In this document: in pieces, positions 47,083 through 56,368 of the stretch
Layout of the letters: the number at the start of each line of letters is the position of its first letter
How positions within the stretch are numbered: position 1 is the stretch's first letter
Assembly: GCF_004327335.1 (NCBI RefSeq)
Contig: NZ_QJUO01000012.1
Coordinates: 1-64,000, forward strand
Direction: 5' to 3'
Length of the DNA: 64,000 bases
DNA from: Stutzerimonas kirkiae
Lineage (GTDB): Bacteria > Pseudomonadota > Gammaproteobacteria > Pseudomonadales > Pseudomonadaceae
Notes under the pieces: generated by a model
Databases searched by the model: none
Told to the model about the DNA's origin: nothing
The model's input: the letters and a program-made list of their open reading frames with translations, nothing else
Position numbers and translations under genes: made by a program

Positions 47083-47750
47083 CGGGCCGGCTGTTCATGT
47101 TGGCCGAACATGGTTTCGAAATAGGCGCTGTAGTAGCTCTTTTCCTTGACCGGCAAGCGCTCGATATAGCCCCCGATAAAGGACGCCTTGTGTTCGCTCA
47201 GGCTCTGGATGTCCTGCCGGTAGCGAAACAGATGCTGGAAGTTGCGTACCCGCTTGTTGCGCCGTAACGGGCCGCTGGTGCAGCTCATGTCGGAGATGTC
47301 GATCAGCCCGAGTTCGCCTGTTTCGGTGATGATTACATTGCCCAGGTGCAGGGAACGGAAGTACACCCCTTGCTGGTGCAGGCTGGCGATGAAGGCGCCC
47401 AGCAGTTGGTTCAGGCCTCGATGGTCGTTATTGGCGTTGGCCAGGTATTGGCGTAGCGTCCGGCCGGGCAGTGGCCAGTAGTGCACTGCGGTGCGCTCTA
47501 TGCTCTTGATCGCATAGGTGCCGATGATGCGAGGGCAGGGAATGCCGCGGTTTTCCAGCTCCCTGGCATTCTGGGCAAAGCGCTTTTCATAGGAGAAGAG
47601 GGCGGCGGAAGAAAGGAAACGCTTGCGCCGGAACAATTTCAGGTAACTGCCGTCGGCCAGTGCCAGGACCTTCTCTCCATTATGGTCGGCCTCTATCACC
47701 TCGGCATTTTGGCGCAGTGCGGAAAATTGCTGATCGGTGATGGATGACAT
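47079..47750 (-). CDS. Kinase-fold protein of the PA4998/toluene-tolerance type
   Basis: A 223-residue protein with a compact kinase-like fold: the lysine region KVLALADGSYLKLFRRKRFLS, the catalytic-loop equivalent YFRSLHLGNVIITETG and GLIDISDM for the metal site. The usual D of HxDLHxxN is S here (FRSLHLGN). In PAO1 a similar gene (PA4998) lies next to waaL and msbA. A core-modifying or regulatory role is plausible; function unproven. Transcribed before the GT2 gene. Confidence 0.78.
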   Translation of the reverse strand: MSSITDQQFSALRQNAEVIEADHNGEKVLALADGSYLKLFRRKRFLSSAALFSYEKRFAQNARELENRGIPCPRIIGTYAIKSIERTAVHYWPLPGRTLRQYLANANNDHRGLNQLLGAFIASLHQQGVYFRSLHLGNVIITETGELGLIDISDMSCTSGPLRRNKRVRNFQHLFRYRQDIQSLSEHKASFIGGYIERLPVKEKSYYSAYFETMFGQHEQPAR

Positions 47751-47832
47751 GCAGGTTCTGTTTCGCTGGCGTGGTCGAGAAGGGCGGCAGTTTAACCTAA
47801 GCCGGAGGCGTGGGCATCTCCGTGTATGGGAC

Positions 47833-48489
47833 TCACTGGGAGTGACTGCGGTACAGGTTCACCTGGCGGAACTCATCCGGCTCGGCCAGGTCCGGCCAGG
47901 TGTGGGCCTGGGCCAGCCCGGCATGCCGGTAATGCGGGTGCTGGAAGTCACGGATACGCGAGTCGGCCACCAGGCTCTGCCGGGCGCGCAGGAGAAACTG
48001 GTCGAGCAGGGGCAGGTTGGCGCGGTCGTAGAGTATGTCGGCGGCCAGCAGCAGGTCATATGGGCGTTCTTCAGCGAAGAGGTCTTCGCTGTAGCCGAGC
48101 CGCACGTCGTTGAGTCCGGCATTGGCCTGGCAGGCCTGCAGTGCCAGCGGGTCGATGTCGCAGGCAACCACTTCGGCGGCACCGGCCCTGGCGGCGGCGA
48201 TCGCCGCGATACCCGAGCCGGAGCCGAAGTCCAGCACCCGTTTGCCCGTAACCCATTCGGGGTGCTGGGCCAGTTTGCGTGCCAGCACCAGGCCGCTGGC
48301 CCAGCAGAAGCACCAGTAGGGCGGTTCTTCGAGTATCCGGCAGGTTTCCTCGGGGCTGAAGGCGCGCTGCATGTTCTCCGCGTCGATCAGCCAGAGGCGG
48401 ATGTCCGTTCCCGGCAGGTGTGTATCGACCAGTTTCGCGTCACCCAGCAGGCTCTCAAGCGCCCGTTGCAGCGATGCCGGTGGCGTCAA
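47833..48489 (-). CDS. Class I SAM methyltransferase (ETFB/PrmA-like)
   Basis: A 218-residue Rossmann methyltransferase: KRVLDFGSGSGIAAIAAARAG is motif I, VVACDIDPLALQACQAN motif II, and YDLLLAADILYD the motif IV region. It resembles the ETFB lysine methyltransferase/PrmA-type group; the substrate is likely a protein. The only start that fits is TTG at 48489, overlapping the upstream stop by TTGA, and no strong Shine-Dalgarno is visible, so the start is uncertain. Confidence 0.8.
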   Translation of the reverse strand: MTPPASLQRALESLLGDAKLVDTHLPGTDIRLWLIDAENMQRAFSPEETCRILEEPPYWCFCWASGLVLARKLAQHPEWVTGKRVLDFGSGSGIAAIAAARAGAAEVVACDIDPLALQACQANAGLNDVRLGYSEDLFAEERPYDLLLAADILYDRANLPLLDQFLLRARQSLVADSRIRDFQHPHYRHAGLAQAHTWPDLAEPDEFRQVNLYRSHSQ

Positions 48490-48917
48490 GGTGCGGGTAC
48501 CAGGTGCAGGGGGCCGAGGGCCCGGCTGTCATCGCTGTGGATAGTCTTCGGCGGCAAGCGCATGATCAGCCGCCCCGATTGCGTGACGCGACCACGCAGT
48601 TCGACACGTTGGTCGCTGGGGAAATTCTCGGGGTTGAACTTGAGGATGAAGGGCAGGGCATCGCCGCGGCCCTTGAGCTGCACGCTGCTCAGCAGTTTGT
48701 CCGGGCGATTGCGCGGATGCACTTCGAGCAGGGCCAGTTCGACATCCGCTCCTTTCGGTACGCCAAGCAGGCTTCCGCTCAACTGGTGCAGCAGTTCCGA
48801 AGCGCTTTCCTCGACCAGTTCGGGAACGGGGGCCGGTGCTTCGGGCACGGGTGGTTTGCCTGCGCAGGCGGTCAGCAGGAGTGTGAGGCCGAGCAGGGCG
48901 ATAGGGCGTAACGGCAT
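48486..48917 (-). CDS. YbaY-like lipoprotein
   Basis: A 143-residue lipoprotein: signal MPLRPIALLGLTLLLTAC with lipobox LLTA|C, a proline-rich spacer, then a YbaY-type beta domain (ADVELALLEVHPRNRP, GRGDALPFILKFNPENFPSDQRVELRGRVTQSGRLI). YbaY proteins bind glycan or membrane components; the role is not settled. The start at 48917 is chosen for the signal peptide; the frame opens 22 codons earlier. The stop overlaps the methyltransferase start. Confidence 0.85.
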   Translation of the reverse strand: MPLRPIALLGLTLLLTACAGKPPVPEAPAPVPELVEESASELLHQLSGSLLGVPKGADVELALLEVHPRNRPDKLLSSVQLKGRGDALPFILKFNPENFPSDQRVELRGRVTQSGRLIMRLPPKTIHSDDSRALGPLHLVPAP

Positions 48918-48998
48918 GAGGTGTTCCGGGTTGTAAGGACGAATGCCCGGATTCTCCCAATCGGAGGCGGTTAAAGCAAACACCGGGCTGGTGTGGGG

Positions 48999-49028
48999 CT
49001 GGCGGCCCGGGGGGGGCAGGGCCGCCAG
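48999..49028 (-). terminator. Candidate terminator hairpin after betT
   Basis: CTGGCGGCCC (48999-49008) and GGGCCGCCAG (49019-49028) are perfectly complementary around a G-rich loop, just past the betT stop. No T tract is evident. Confidence 0.45.
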
Positions 49029-49034
49029 CGGTTG

Positions 49035-51017
49035 CTACCTGACCATGTGCAGGTAATGCATGTGCTTCTCGTACTGGTCGAGGATATCGCCGATCACATC
49101 GTCGCGGTTCCAGCCCATGATGTCGTAATCCTGGCCGCCTTCCTTGAGATGGACCTCGGCGCGAAAATACTTGCGGTCCTCGCGTGGGTCGTCTTCGTCG
49201 CTCTGGGCGACGAAGGCCGGCATGGCATAGGCACGCGGGCGTACCTCGTAGATGAAGTCCGGCTCGCCTTCGTGGGTGATGTCCAACTGCGTACGGCCAT
49301 CATCGCCCACCGTCACCTGCACGGCGTAGCCCTGCTTGCGCATTTCCTCGGCCACCGCTTCGCAGGCCGGGCGTACCGCTTCGCTGATATAGCGCACTAC
49401 ATGGCTGCGGCGCGGGAACATCATCAGGCTGCGGATGCGCCGCTGCCAGCCGCCATGCGTGGCGGCGCGCGGGGTGCCCGGCGAGGTGTTCAGCGACTGG
49501 TAGCGCAGCCCCTGTTTGGTCGAGTCGAGGCGCAGTGCCTTGAGCAGCCCCCACATCGAACACAGCAGTACCAGGGTGAAGGGCAGTGCGCTGGCGATGG
49601 TGGCGGTCTGCAGCGCGGTCAGGCCGTCGGCCAGCAGCAGGGCGATGGCTACCGCGCCCATCGAGCCGGCCCAGAATATACGTTGCCAGAGCGGAGTGCC
49701 TTCCTGCCCACCGGAGGCGAGCATGTCCACCACCATGGCGCCGGAGTCGGCGGAGGTGACGAAGAACACCACCACCATGATGATCGCCACCAGCGAGATC
49801 ACCGAGGCGAAGGGGAAGTGCTCGAGGAAGGCGAACAGCGCCAGTGAGCTGTCGCGCTCGATGGCTTCGCCGAGGCTGTCGACGTGTTCCCAGAGAATCA
49901 TGTGGATGGCGGTATCGCCGAAGATGGTCATCCACAGCAGGGTGAAGCCGGCCGGGACCAGCAATACACCGGTGATGAACTCGCGGATGGTGCGCCCGCG
50001 CGAGATGCGCGCGATGAACAGGCCGACGAAGGGCGACCAGGCCAGCCACCAGCCCCAGTAGAACAGGGTCCAGCCGCCGATCCAGTCGTTGGGCTGGTAG
50101 GCGTAGAGGTTGAAGGTCTTGCTGACGATGTCCGACAGGTAGCCGCCGGTGTTCTCGACGAAGGTCTGCAGGATGAACACCGTCGGCCCGAGCACCAGGA
50201 TCAGCAGCATCAGCAGGACGGCCAGCGACAGGTTCAGCTCCGACAGGCGCCGGATGCCCTTGTCCAGTCCGGATATCACCGAAAGGGTGGCCAGGCCCAT
50301 GGTGAAGACGATCAGCCCGACCTGTACCGCCGCCGATACCGGTACGCCGTACAGGTGGTTGAGGCCGGTGTTGATCTGGGTGACGCCCAGCCCCAGGGAG
50401 GTGGCGACACCGAGCACGGTGCCGATGATGGCGAAGATATCCACCGCATGCCCGATGGGGCCGTGGATGCGTTCTCCGATCAGTGGATACAATGCCGAGC
50501 GCAGGGTCAGCGGCAGACCATGGCGAAAGCTGAAGTAGGCGAGGATCAGCGCTACGATGGCGTAGATCGCCCAGGCATGCAGGCCCCAGTGGAAGAAAGT
50601 GATGCGCATCGCCTCGCGCGCGTCGGCCACCGTTCCGCCTGTGCCTACGGGTGGCGAGAGGAAGTGCATGACCGGTTCGGCGACGCCGAAGAACATCAGG
50701 CCAATGCCCATGCCGGCGGAAAACAGCATGGCGAACCAGGTCAGGTTGCTGTAGTCGGGGGCGCTGTGGTCGGGGCCGAGCTTGATGTCGCCGAGCCGGC
50801 TGACGGCGAGAAATACCGTGGTGATGAGGATCAGCGCGACCCCGAGGATATAGAACCAACTGACGTTGGTAATGATCCAGGTCTGCATTTCACTGAACAG
50901 GGCCTGGGTTTTGAGCGGGAAGGCCACGCTGTAGCCCACCAGTGCCAGGATAAGGATGGCCGAGCCATAGAAGACTGGCGGGTTGATGCTGGGTGACGAA
51001 GACTTTTGTGCCTCCAT
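49035..51017 (-). CDS. betT: BCCT-family choline transporter
   Basis: A 660-residue secondary transporter with about 12 membrane helices (residues 15-510) and a long cytoplasmic C-terminal domain (510-660). The BCCT signature is present in GGWTLFYWGWWLAWSPFVGLFIARISRGRTIREF, with the tryptophans of the substrate site; GMGIGLMFFGVAEPV is also typical. BetT imports choline, energised by protons, for glycine betaine synthesis. The long C-terminal domain is that of BetT and is involved in osmosensing. AAGGAGAG precedes the ATG. It is divergent from the PhzF gene. The substrate could include related betaines. Confidence 0.92.
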   Translation of the reverse strand: MEAQKSSSPSINPPVFYGSAILILALVGYSVAFPLKTQALFSEMQTWIITNVSWFYILGVALILITTVFLAVSRLGDIKLGPDHSAPDYSNLTWFAMLFSAGMGIGLMFFGVAEPVMHFLSPPVGTGGTVADAREAMRITFFHWGLHAWAIYAIVALILAYFSFRHGLPLTLRSALYPLIGERIHGPIGHAVDIFAIIGTVLGVATSLGLGVTQINTGLNHLYGVPVSAAVQVGLIVFTMGLATLSVISGLDKGIRRLSELNLSLAVLLMLLILVLGPTVFILQTFVENTGGYLSDIVSKTFNLYAYQPNDWIGGWTLFYWGWWLAWSPFVGLFIARISRGRTIREFITGVLLVPAGFTLLWMTIFGDTAIHMILWEHVDSLGEAIERDSSLALFAFLEHFPFASVISLVAIIMVVVFFVTSADSGAMVVDMLASGGQEGTPLWQRIFWAGSMGAVAIALLLADGLTALQTATIASALPFTLVLLCSMWGLLKALRLDSTKQGLRYQSLNTSPGTPRAATHGGWQRRIRSLMMFPRRSHVVRYISEAVRPACEAVAEEMRKQGYAVQVTVGDDGRTQLDITHEGEPDFIYEVRPRAYAMPAFVAQSDEDDPREDRKYFRAEVHLKEGGQDYDIMGWNRDDVIGDILDQYEKHMHYLHMVR

Positions 51018-51212
51018 GCTGCTCTCCTTGTTCGATTCCGGGGGGCCGCCTGTGGCGAAGCCGGGAAATCTATCATAGCTTTCGTGTGTTGACAGTCATT
51101 GCTTTGATACGTTTGCTCTATCGAGCGCTGCTGGCTGTTAGTCGGCAACTGTATGTACCGCCTGGTATGGACAGCGGTTAGGCTGCTTTTACGTCCTGAT
51201 GAGGTGCTTCCC

Positions 51213-51998
51213 ATGCTGCTCGATATCTACCAGGTGGACGCTTTCGCTTCGCGTCTCTTCGAAGGCAACCCGGCTGCCGTATGCCCGCTCGGGGCGTGGC
51301 TGGACGATGCCCTGCTGCAGGCCATCGCCGCGGAGAACAATCTGTCGGAAACGGCATTCTTCGTCGGCGACGGCGATCATTACCAGTTGCGCTGGTTCAC
51401 CCCCGAGGTGGAAGTGGATCTGTGCGGGCACGCGACCCTGGCCACTGCCTGGGTGCTGTTCAAGGAGTTGGGTGTCGATGCTGAGGTACTGTATTTCGCC
51501 ACCCGCAGTGGCGAGTTGCGGGTACGCCGCGATGGCGAACTGCTGGCACTGGATTTTCCGGCCAAGTCGCCAAGCCCCTGCGTACCCCCTGCCAATCTGC
51601 TGCCGGCGCTGGGCCTGGAGCAGGCCGAGGTATTGCTGACCGATGATTATGTCGTGGTGGTCGACGACGAGGCACGGGTCGCCGCGTTGCAGCCTGACTT
51701 CAGTGCACTCAGGGGGCTGCCGGCACGTGGCGTGGTGGTCACGGCCAGGGGCAGTCGCTTCGATTTCGTTTCGCGCTGGTTCGGCCCGGATACCGGTATC
51801 TTCGAAGATCCGGTGACCGGCTCGGCGCATACCTCGCTGACGCCGCTGTGGGTCGAGCGGTTGGGACGCAACCCGCTGCGCGCCGAACAGGGTGGCGCAC
51901 GCAAGGGGCAGTTGCACTGCGAACTGCGGGGGGACCGGGTGATCATCAGTGGGCGGGCGGTGCTGTACCTCAAGGGCAGCATCCACTTGCCGGATTGA
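51213..51998 (+). CDS. PhzF-family isomerase/epimerase-like protein
   Basis: A 261-residue protein with the diaminopimelate-epimerase fold: YQVDAFASRLFEGNPAAVC, NNLSETAFFV with the catalytic glutamate, VEVDLCGHATLATAWVLF and FEDPVTGSAHTSL. PhzF homologues outside phenazine clusters have unknown substrates; no phenazine genes are near. The start at 51213 has GAGG upstream; the frame is open 20 codons further. In PAO1 a similar gene lies in this neighbourhood, as I recall. Confidence 0.9.
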   Translation: MLLDIYQVDAFASRLFEGNPAAVCPLGAWLDDALLQAIAAENNLSETAFFVGDGDHYQLRWFTPEVEVDLCGHATLATAWVLFKELGVDAEVLYFATRSGELRVRRDGELLALDFPAKSPSPCVPPANLLPALGLEQAEVLLTDDYVVVVDDEARVAALQPDFSALRGLPARGVVVTARGSRFDFVSRWFGPDTGIFEDPVTGSAHTSLTPLWVERLGRNPLRAEQGGARKGQLHCELRGDRVIISGRAVLYLKGSIHLPD

Positions 51999-52027
51999 TC
52001 TGCGGTAGGGGCGGCCCGTTCTTGCAG

Positions 52028-52058
52028 GCAGCGCTTCGCGGCCAAGGCCGCTCCTGCG
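52028..52058. repeat. REP-like palindrome
   Basis: GCGGCCAAGGCCGC forms a hairpin in CTTCGCGGCCAAGGCCGCTC, the core shape of Pseudomonas REP elements. It lies between the convergent PhzF and comM genes. Confidence 0.55.
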
Positions 52059-52099
52059 CTTTGGCGACCGCTGTTTCGAGGACCGTGGCGGGGCGCCCG

Positions 52100-53602
52100 T
52101 CAGCGGTTGGGCGCCTGTGCCGGTCGGTATTGCAGGGCCTCGGCCAGGTGGTGGCGGGCGATGTTATCGGTCTGCTCCAGATCGGCCAGGGTTCGCGCTA
52201 CCTTGAGCAGACGGTGTGCGGCGCGTAGCGACAGGCCGAGGCGTTCGCAGGCATGTTCCAGCCAGTGCTGGTCGTCGCTGTCGAGGGCACAGTGCTGGCG
52301 CAGCCCCGGCAGGTCGAGAAAGGCATTGGCACAACCCTGGCGTTGCTGTTGGCGCTGGTGCGCCTGGGCGACCCAGGCGGCTATCGTGGCGCTGCTTTCG
52401 CCAGCCGCCGGGAAACTGTGCAACGAGGTGGTTTCTCGTATCACGTTGAGGTGCAGGTCGATACGATCGAGCAACGGCCCGGACAGTTTGCCGCGATAGC
52501 GCTGAACCTGGTCCGGGGTGCAGCGACAGCGCCCGGATGGGTCGCCCAGGTAACCACATGGGCAGGGGTTCATGGCCGCCACCAACTGGAAGCGGGCCGG
52601 GAAGCGTACCTTGTCGCGAGCCCTGGCAACCACGATGGTTCCCGACTCCAGGGGTTCGCGCAGTACTTCGAGTACCCGCCGTTCGAATTCCGGCAACTCG
52701 TCGAGGAACAGGACACCCCGGTGCGCCAGTGTGATCTCTCCCGGTTGCGGGCGGCTGCCACCGCCTACCAGGGCTGGAGCGGAGGCGCTGTGATGAGGTT
52801 GGCGAAAGGGACGCTGGGGCCAGTGCTCGAGTGGCGCCAGGCTGGATACCGAATGGATGGTCGCCACTTCCAGGGCTTCCTGTTCCTGGAGAGGCGGCAG
52901 CAGGCCGGGCAGGCGGCTGGCCAGCAGTGTCTTGCCGGTTCCCGGCGGGCCTGTGAAAAGCAGATTATGGCAACCTGCCGCCGCGATCAGCAGGCCGCGC
53001 TTGGCTGCGGCCTGCCCTTGTACCTCGGCGAGGTCGGGGTAGGGGCGCGGCTGGCGCAGCAGTCCCTGGGGCTGGTAGGCCGGTAGCGGTGTACGGCCAT
53101 TGAAGTGGGCGGCCACTTCCAGCAGATGCCTGGCCGCGTAGACCGCCAGCCCCGAGGCCAGGCTGGCTTCTTCGGCATTTTCCCAGGGCACCAGCAGGGC
53201 CCTGCCTGCCTCGCGCGCCGCCAGTGCTGCCGGCAGGGCACCGCGTACCGGACGCAGGGCGCCGGAAAGGGCCAGTTCACCGAGCACTTCGAATCCGGCC
53301 AGCGGCTCTGTGGGCAACTGGGCACTGGCGGCGAGCACGCCCAGCGCTATGGCCAGGTCGAAACGACCGCCTTCCTTGGGCAGGTCGGCTGGTGCCAGGT
53401 TCAGCGTGATGCGCCGGGGCGGGAAATCGAAACCCGAACTCAGGATGGCGCTGCGTACGCGATCCTTGCTTTCCCGTACGGCGGTTTCCGGCATGCCGAC
53501 CAGTGCCAGAGAGGGCAGGCCGTTGGCCAGATGCGCCTCCACCGTCACCGGGGGCGCCTCGACGCCGACCTGGGCCCTGCTGTGTACGATGGCGAGGGAC
53601 AT
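52100..53602 (-). CDS. comM: ComM/YifB-family AAA+ helicase-like ATPase
   Basis: A 500-residue protein: N-terminal Lon-protease-like fold domain (about 20-140), a Mg-chelatase-type AAA+ domain with Walker A FTGPPGTGKTLL and Walker B GVLFLDELPEF, a cysteine-rich insert (NPCPCGYLGDPSGRCRC), and a C-terminal helical domain. ComM extends branch migration of transformed DNA in natural competence and is conserved even in non-competent species. GGGAG lies before the ATG. A mobile element with terminal repeats sits 36 bases upstream. Confidence 0.95.
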   Translation of the reverse strand: MSLAIVHSRAQVGVEAPPVTVEAHLANGLPSLALVGMPETAVRESKDRVRSAILSSGFDFPPRRITLNLAPADLPKEGGRFDLAIALGVLAASAQLPTEPLAGFEVLGELALSGALRPVRGALPAALAAREAGRALLVPWENAEEASLASGLAVYAARHLLEVAAHFNGRTPLPAYQPQGLLRQPRPYPDLAEVQGQAAAKRGLLIAAAGCHNLLFTGPPGTGKTLLASRLPGLLPPLQEQEALEVATIHSVSSLAPLEHWPQRPFRQPHHSASAPALVGGGSRPQPGEITLAHRGVLFLDELPEFERRVLEVLREPLESGTIVVARARDKVRFPARFQLVAAMNPCPCGYLGDPSGRCRCTPDQVQRYRGKLSGPLLDRIDLHLNVIRETTSLHSFPAAGESSATIAAWVAQAHQRQQQRQGCANAFLDLPGLRQHCALDSDDQHWLEHACERLGLSLRAAHRLLKVARTLADLEQTDNIARHHLAEALQYRPAQAPNR

Positions 53603-53637
53603 GCGATCGCTCCCTGATCGGTATGCCTGCGCGTTTA

Positions 53638-53879
53638 GAACCTGTTCACGATCTGCTGCGCGTCGGCCCTGCTACGTTGGAAACAGGCTCTGCAAGCCGC
53701 TTGCGGCTAACGCACTCCCGTGCGGCCCGAAGGGGCGAGCGAAGCGAGTCATGCTCATTTACCACTTGTAAACTCCGCTCGATTCGCGGCGCCGCCCTGC
53801 GGGGCAGCTTTCGGCTGTTACTCCCGTTGGTCGTCTTTGCGCCTTGCCGGATCTGGCTTGCGAGATCGTGAACAGGTCC
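53638..53879. mobile_element. MITE-like element with terminal inverted repeats and 3-bp target duplication
   Basis: A 242-bp segment bounded by imperfect 17-bp inverted repeats: left GAACCTGTTCACGATCT (53638-53654) and right AGATCGTGAACAGGTCC (53863-53879), one mismatch. TTA flanks both sides (53635-53637, 53880-53882), as expected for a target-site duplication. No transposase is present and no frame matches a protein. Inner segments contain short hairpins such as GCCGCTTGCGGC. It looks like a non-autonomous element moved by a transposase encoded elsewhere; the TNA-type target fits the IS5 superfamily. Confidence 0.75.
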
Positions 53880-53886
53880 TTATCCG

Positions 53887-54150
53887 TCATTCGTCGGCGG
53901 GCGGAGTCAGTCGTGCTTCCAGTTCGGCGACTCTGGCTTCGAGGGCCTCAAGGCGGGCGCGTGTCCGGGCCAGTACCAGCATCTGGCTGTCGAATTCATC
54001 GCGGCTGACGACATCCATCTTGCTTAGTGCGCCTTGCACCAGCGCTTTCAATTGAGCTTCGAATTCCGCCCCTGGCAGGCGGGTTTCGCCGTTGAACAGT
54101 CGTGAGGCCTGGGCGCCGATGGCGTCGAGTACGGCTTTGGGTGCGAGCAT
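53887..54150 (-). CDS. ubiK: Ubiquinone biosynthesis accessory factor UbiK
   Basis: An 87-residue membrane-fusogenic coiled-coil protein (BMFP/YqiC family): AVLDAIGAQASRLFNGETRLPG at the N-terminus and a C-terminal coiled coil (RLEALEARVAELEARL). UbiK assists the Ubi metabolon that makes ubiquinone aerobically. The start at 54150 is preferred to the longer open frame. The MITE-like element lies just after its stop and separates it from comM. Confidence 0.92.
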   Translation of the reverse strand: MLAPKAVLDAIGAQASRLFNGETRLPGAEFEAQLKALVQGALSKMDVVSRDEFDSQMLVLARTRARLEALEARVAELEARLTPPADE

Positions 54151-54283
54151 GTCGGAGTACCTGTTTCTATGCGGAGCGCAGTGTATCACGCGGCTTGGCG
54201 CCACTTGTGGTGCGCCTCCGGCGAATGCTTGGCAATGTGACGGCGTTCACGAAATCCCGCTTTTGCGAGGCCGTCCATAACGG

Positions 54284-54333
54284 TGCACGGATTTGGAGCG
54301 CATCATCCTGGTGCGATGATCTATTTTGGTGCG
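54284..54333 (+). promoter_or_regulatory. Two NtrC-like enhancer sites for glnK
   Basis: TGCACGGATTTGGAGCG (54284-54300) and TGATCTATTTTGGTGCG (54317-54333) resemble the NtrC consensus TGCAC-N6-GGTGCA. Centres are 33 bp apart, about three helical turns, and about 65-115 bp upstream of the -24 element: a standard enhancer layout. Confidence 0.55.
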
Positions 54334-54396
54334 TTTTGGCGGTTTTGTGCCCATGAGCTTGCCCCGCAGCCCTTGTTACAGGCTGCAATACAGAAC

Positions 54397-54413
54397 TGGC
54401 ACTGTTTCTGCTT
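54397..54413 (+). promoter_or_regulatory. Sigma-54 promoter of glnK-amtB
   Basis: TGGCACTGTTTCTGCTT matches the sigma-54 consensus TGGCAC-N5-TTGCW, with GG and GC elements separated by 10 bases. It lies about 175 bases upstream of glnK and downstream of two NtrC-like sites. Confidence 0.75.
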
Positions 54414-54569
54414 AGTCCTGTCTGTCGCTTGCATGCATTTCGAATAAGGACGTTTCGCCTCGGTATTTGGTAGACGTTCTGTCAAACGACCAAAGCCAGA
54501 GCGTTACAAGAGGCTGACACTGCGCTTAGACTTGAACCGGGTTCGTACTTCTGGGGCAAGTCCACCTAA

Positions 54570-54923
<354 letters not shown>

Positions 54924-54960
54924 GTAGTACCTCCGAACCCCACGCCCCAGGAGTAAAACC

Positions 54961-56277
54961 ATGACTCTGCGTAAATTCGCAGGGCTAGGAGCCCTTCTGT
55001 CCCTGATAAGTCCAGGCCTGGCCATGGCGCAGGAGACAGCCCTCGATTCAGGCGACACTGCATGGATGCTCACAGCCACCGCGTTGGTGCTGTTCATGAC
55101 CGTCCCCGGTCTGGCGCTGTTCTACGGCGGCATGGTCCGCTCGAAGAACATCCTGTCTGTGATGATGCAGTGTTTCGCCATCACCGGCCTGATGAGCATC
55201 CTGTGGATGGTCTATGGCTACAGCCTGGCATTCGATACCACCGGCATGGAAGCGGGAGTGACCAACTTCAACTCCTTCGTCGGTGGCCTGGATCGCGCCT
55301 TCCTCAGCGGCCTGACGCTGGACAGCCTGGTCGGCGCCTTCCCTGAAAGCGTATTCATCACCTTCCAGATGACCTTTGCCATCATCACCCCGGCGTTGAT
55401 CGTCGGTGCCTTCGCAGAGCGCATGAAGTTCTCCGCGATGCTGGTGTTCATGGGCGTCTGGTTCACCCTGGTGTATGCGCCCATCGCGCACATGGTCTGG
55501 GGTGGTGACGGTGGCCTGATGTGGGACTGGGGTGTGCTGGATTTCGCTGGCGGCACCGTGGTGCACATCAATGCTGGCGTCGCTGGCCTGGTGGCCTGTC
55601 TGGTGCTGGGCAAGCGCAAGGGCTATCCGACCACGCCGATGGCACCGCACAACCTGGGGCTGACCCTGGTCGGTGCGGCGATGCTGTGGGTTGGCTGGTT
55701 CGGCTTCAACGCCGGTTCCGCCGCTGCCGCCGATGGTGGTGCGGGCATGGCCATGCTGGTCACGCAGATCGCCACTGCCGCCGCGGCCCTGGGCTGGATG
55801 TTCGCCGAGTGGATCACCCATGGTAAACCCAGTGCCCTGGGCATCGCCTCCGGCGTGGTGGCCGGCCTGGTCGCCATCACCCCGGCAGCCGGCACAGTCG
55901 GTCCGATGGGGGCGCTGGTGATCGGTGCGGTTTCCGGTGTGGTCTGCTTCATCTGCGCCACTTCGCTCAAGCGCAAGCTCGGTTATGACGATTCCCTGGA
56001 TGCCTTCGGCGTACACGGTATCGGCGGCATCATCGGCGCGATCCTTACCGGGGTGTTCGCGGCTCCGGTACTGGGTGGCTTCGGCGATGTGGAGAACATC
56101 AGCCTGCAGGTCTGGATTCAGTTCAAGGGCGTACTCTTCACCGTGGTCTATACCGGCATCCTGACCTTCGTGATCCTCAAGGTGATCGATGTGGTGATGG
56201 GCCTGCGTGTCAGCGAGGAAGAGGAGGCCGTCGGCCTGGACCTCTCCCTGCACAACGAGCGTGGCTACAACCTCTAA
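54961..56277 (+). CDS. amtB: Ammonium transporter AmtB, first copy
   Basis: A 438-residue ammonium channel: cleavable signal peptide (first 23 residues, ending AMA|QE), eleven membrane helices, twin histidines in TVVHINAGVAG and FGVHGIGGI, and the AmtB-type segment GALVIGAVSGVV. The C-terminal RVSEEEEAVGLDL tail interacts with GlnK. Directly downstream of glnK with CCAGGAG before the ATG. Confidence 0.96.
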   Translation: MTLRKFAGLGALLSLISPGLAMAQETALDSGDTAWMLTATALVLFMTVPGLALFYGGMVRSKNILSVMMQCFAITGLMSILWMVYGYSLAFDTTGMEAGVTNFNSFVGGLDRAFLSGLTLDSLVGAFPESVFITFQMTFAIITPALIVGAFAERMKFSAMLVFMGVWFTLVYAPIAHMVWGGDGGLMWDWGVLDFAGGTVVHINAGVAGLVACLVLGKRKGYPTTPMAPHNLGLTLVGAAMLWVGWFGFNAGSAAAADGGAGMAMLVTQIATAAAALGWMFAEWITHGKPSALGIASGVVAGLVAITPAAGTVGPMGALVIGAVSGVVCFICATSLKRKLGYDDSLDAFGVHGIGGIIGAILTGVFAAPVLGGFGDVENISLQVWIQFKGVLFTVVYTGILTFVILKVIDVVMGLRVSEEEEAVGLDLSLHNERGYNL

Positions 56278-56368
56278 ACCAGTCGCAGCCGTGTAACGGC
56301 GTCCGGAGCCAACCCGGGCGCCACGGGCGGATCGCCTCCCGGAACATGGCGCAAACGAGGGAACAACT

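Noticed and set aside
51213..51998. PhzF-like gene as part of phenazine synthesis
   Set aside because: No other phz genes are near, and stand-alone PhzF homologues are common.
53720..54055. Open frames inside the MITE-like element
   Set aside because: No start signals or family features, and they run across the element border into ubiK antisense sequence.
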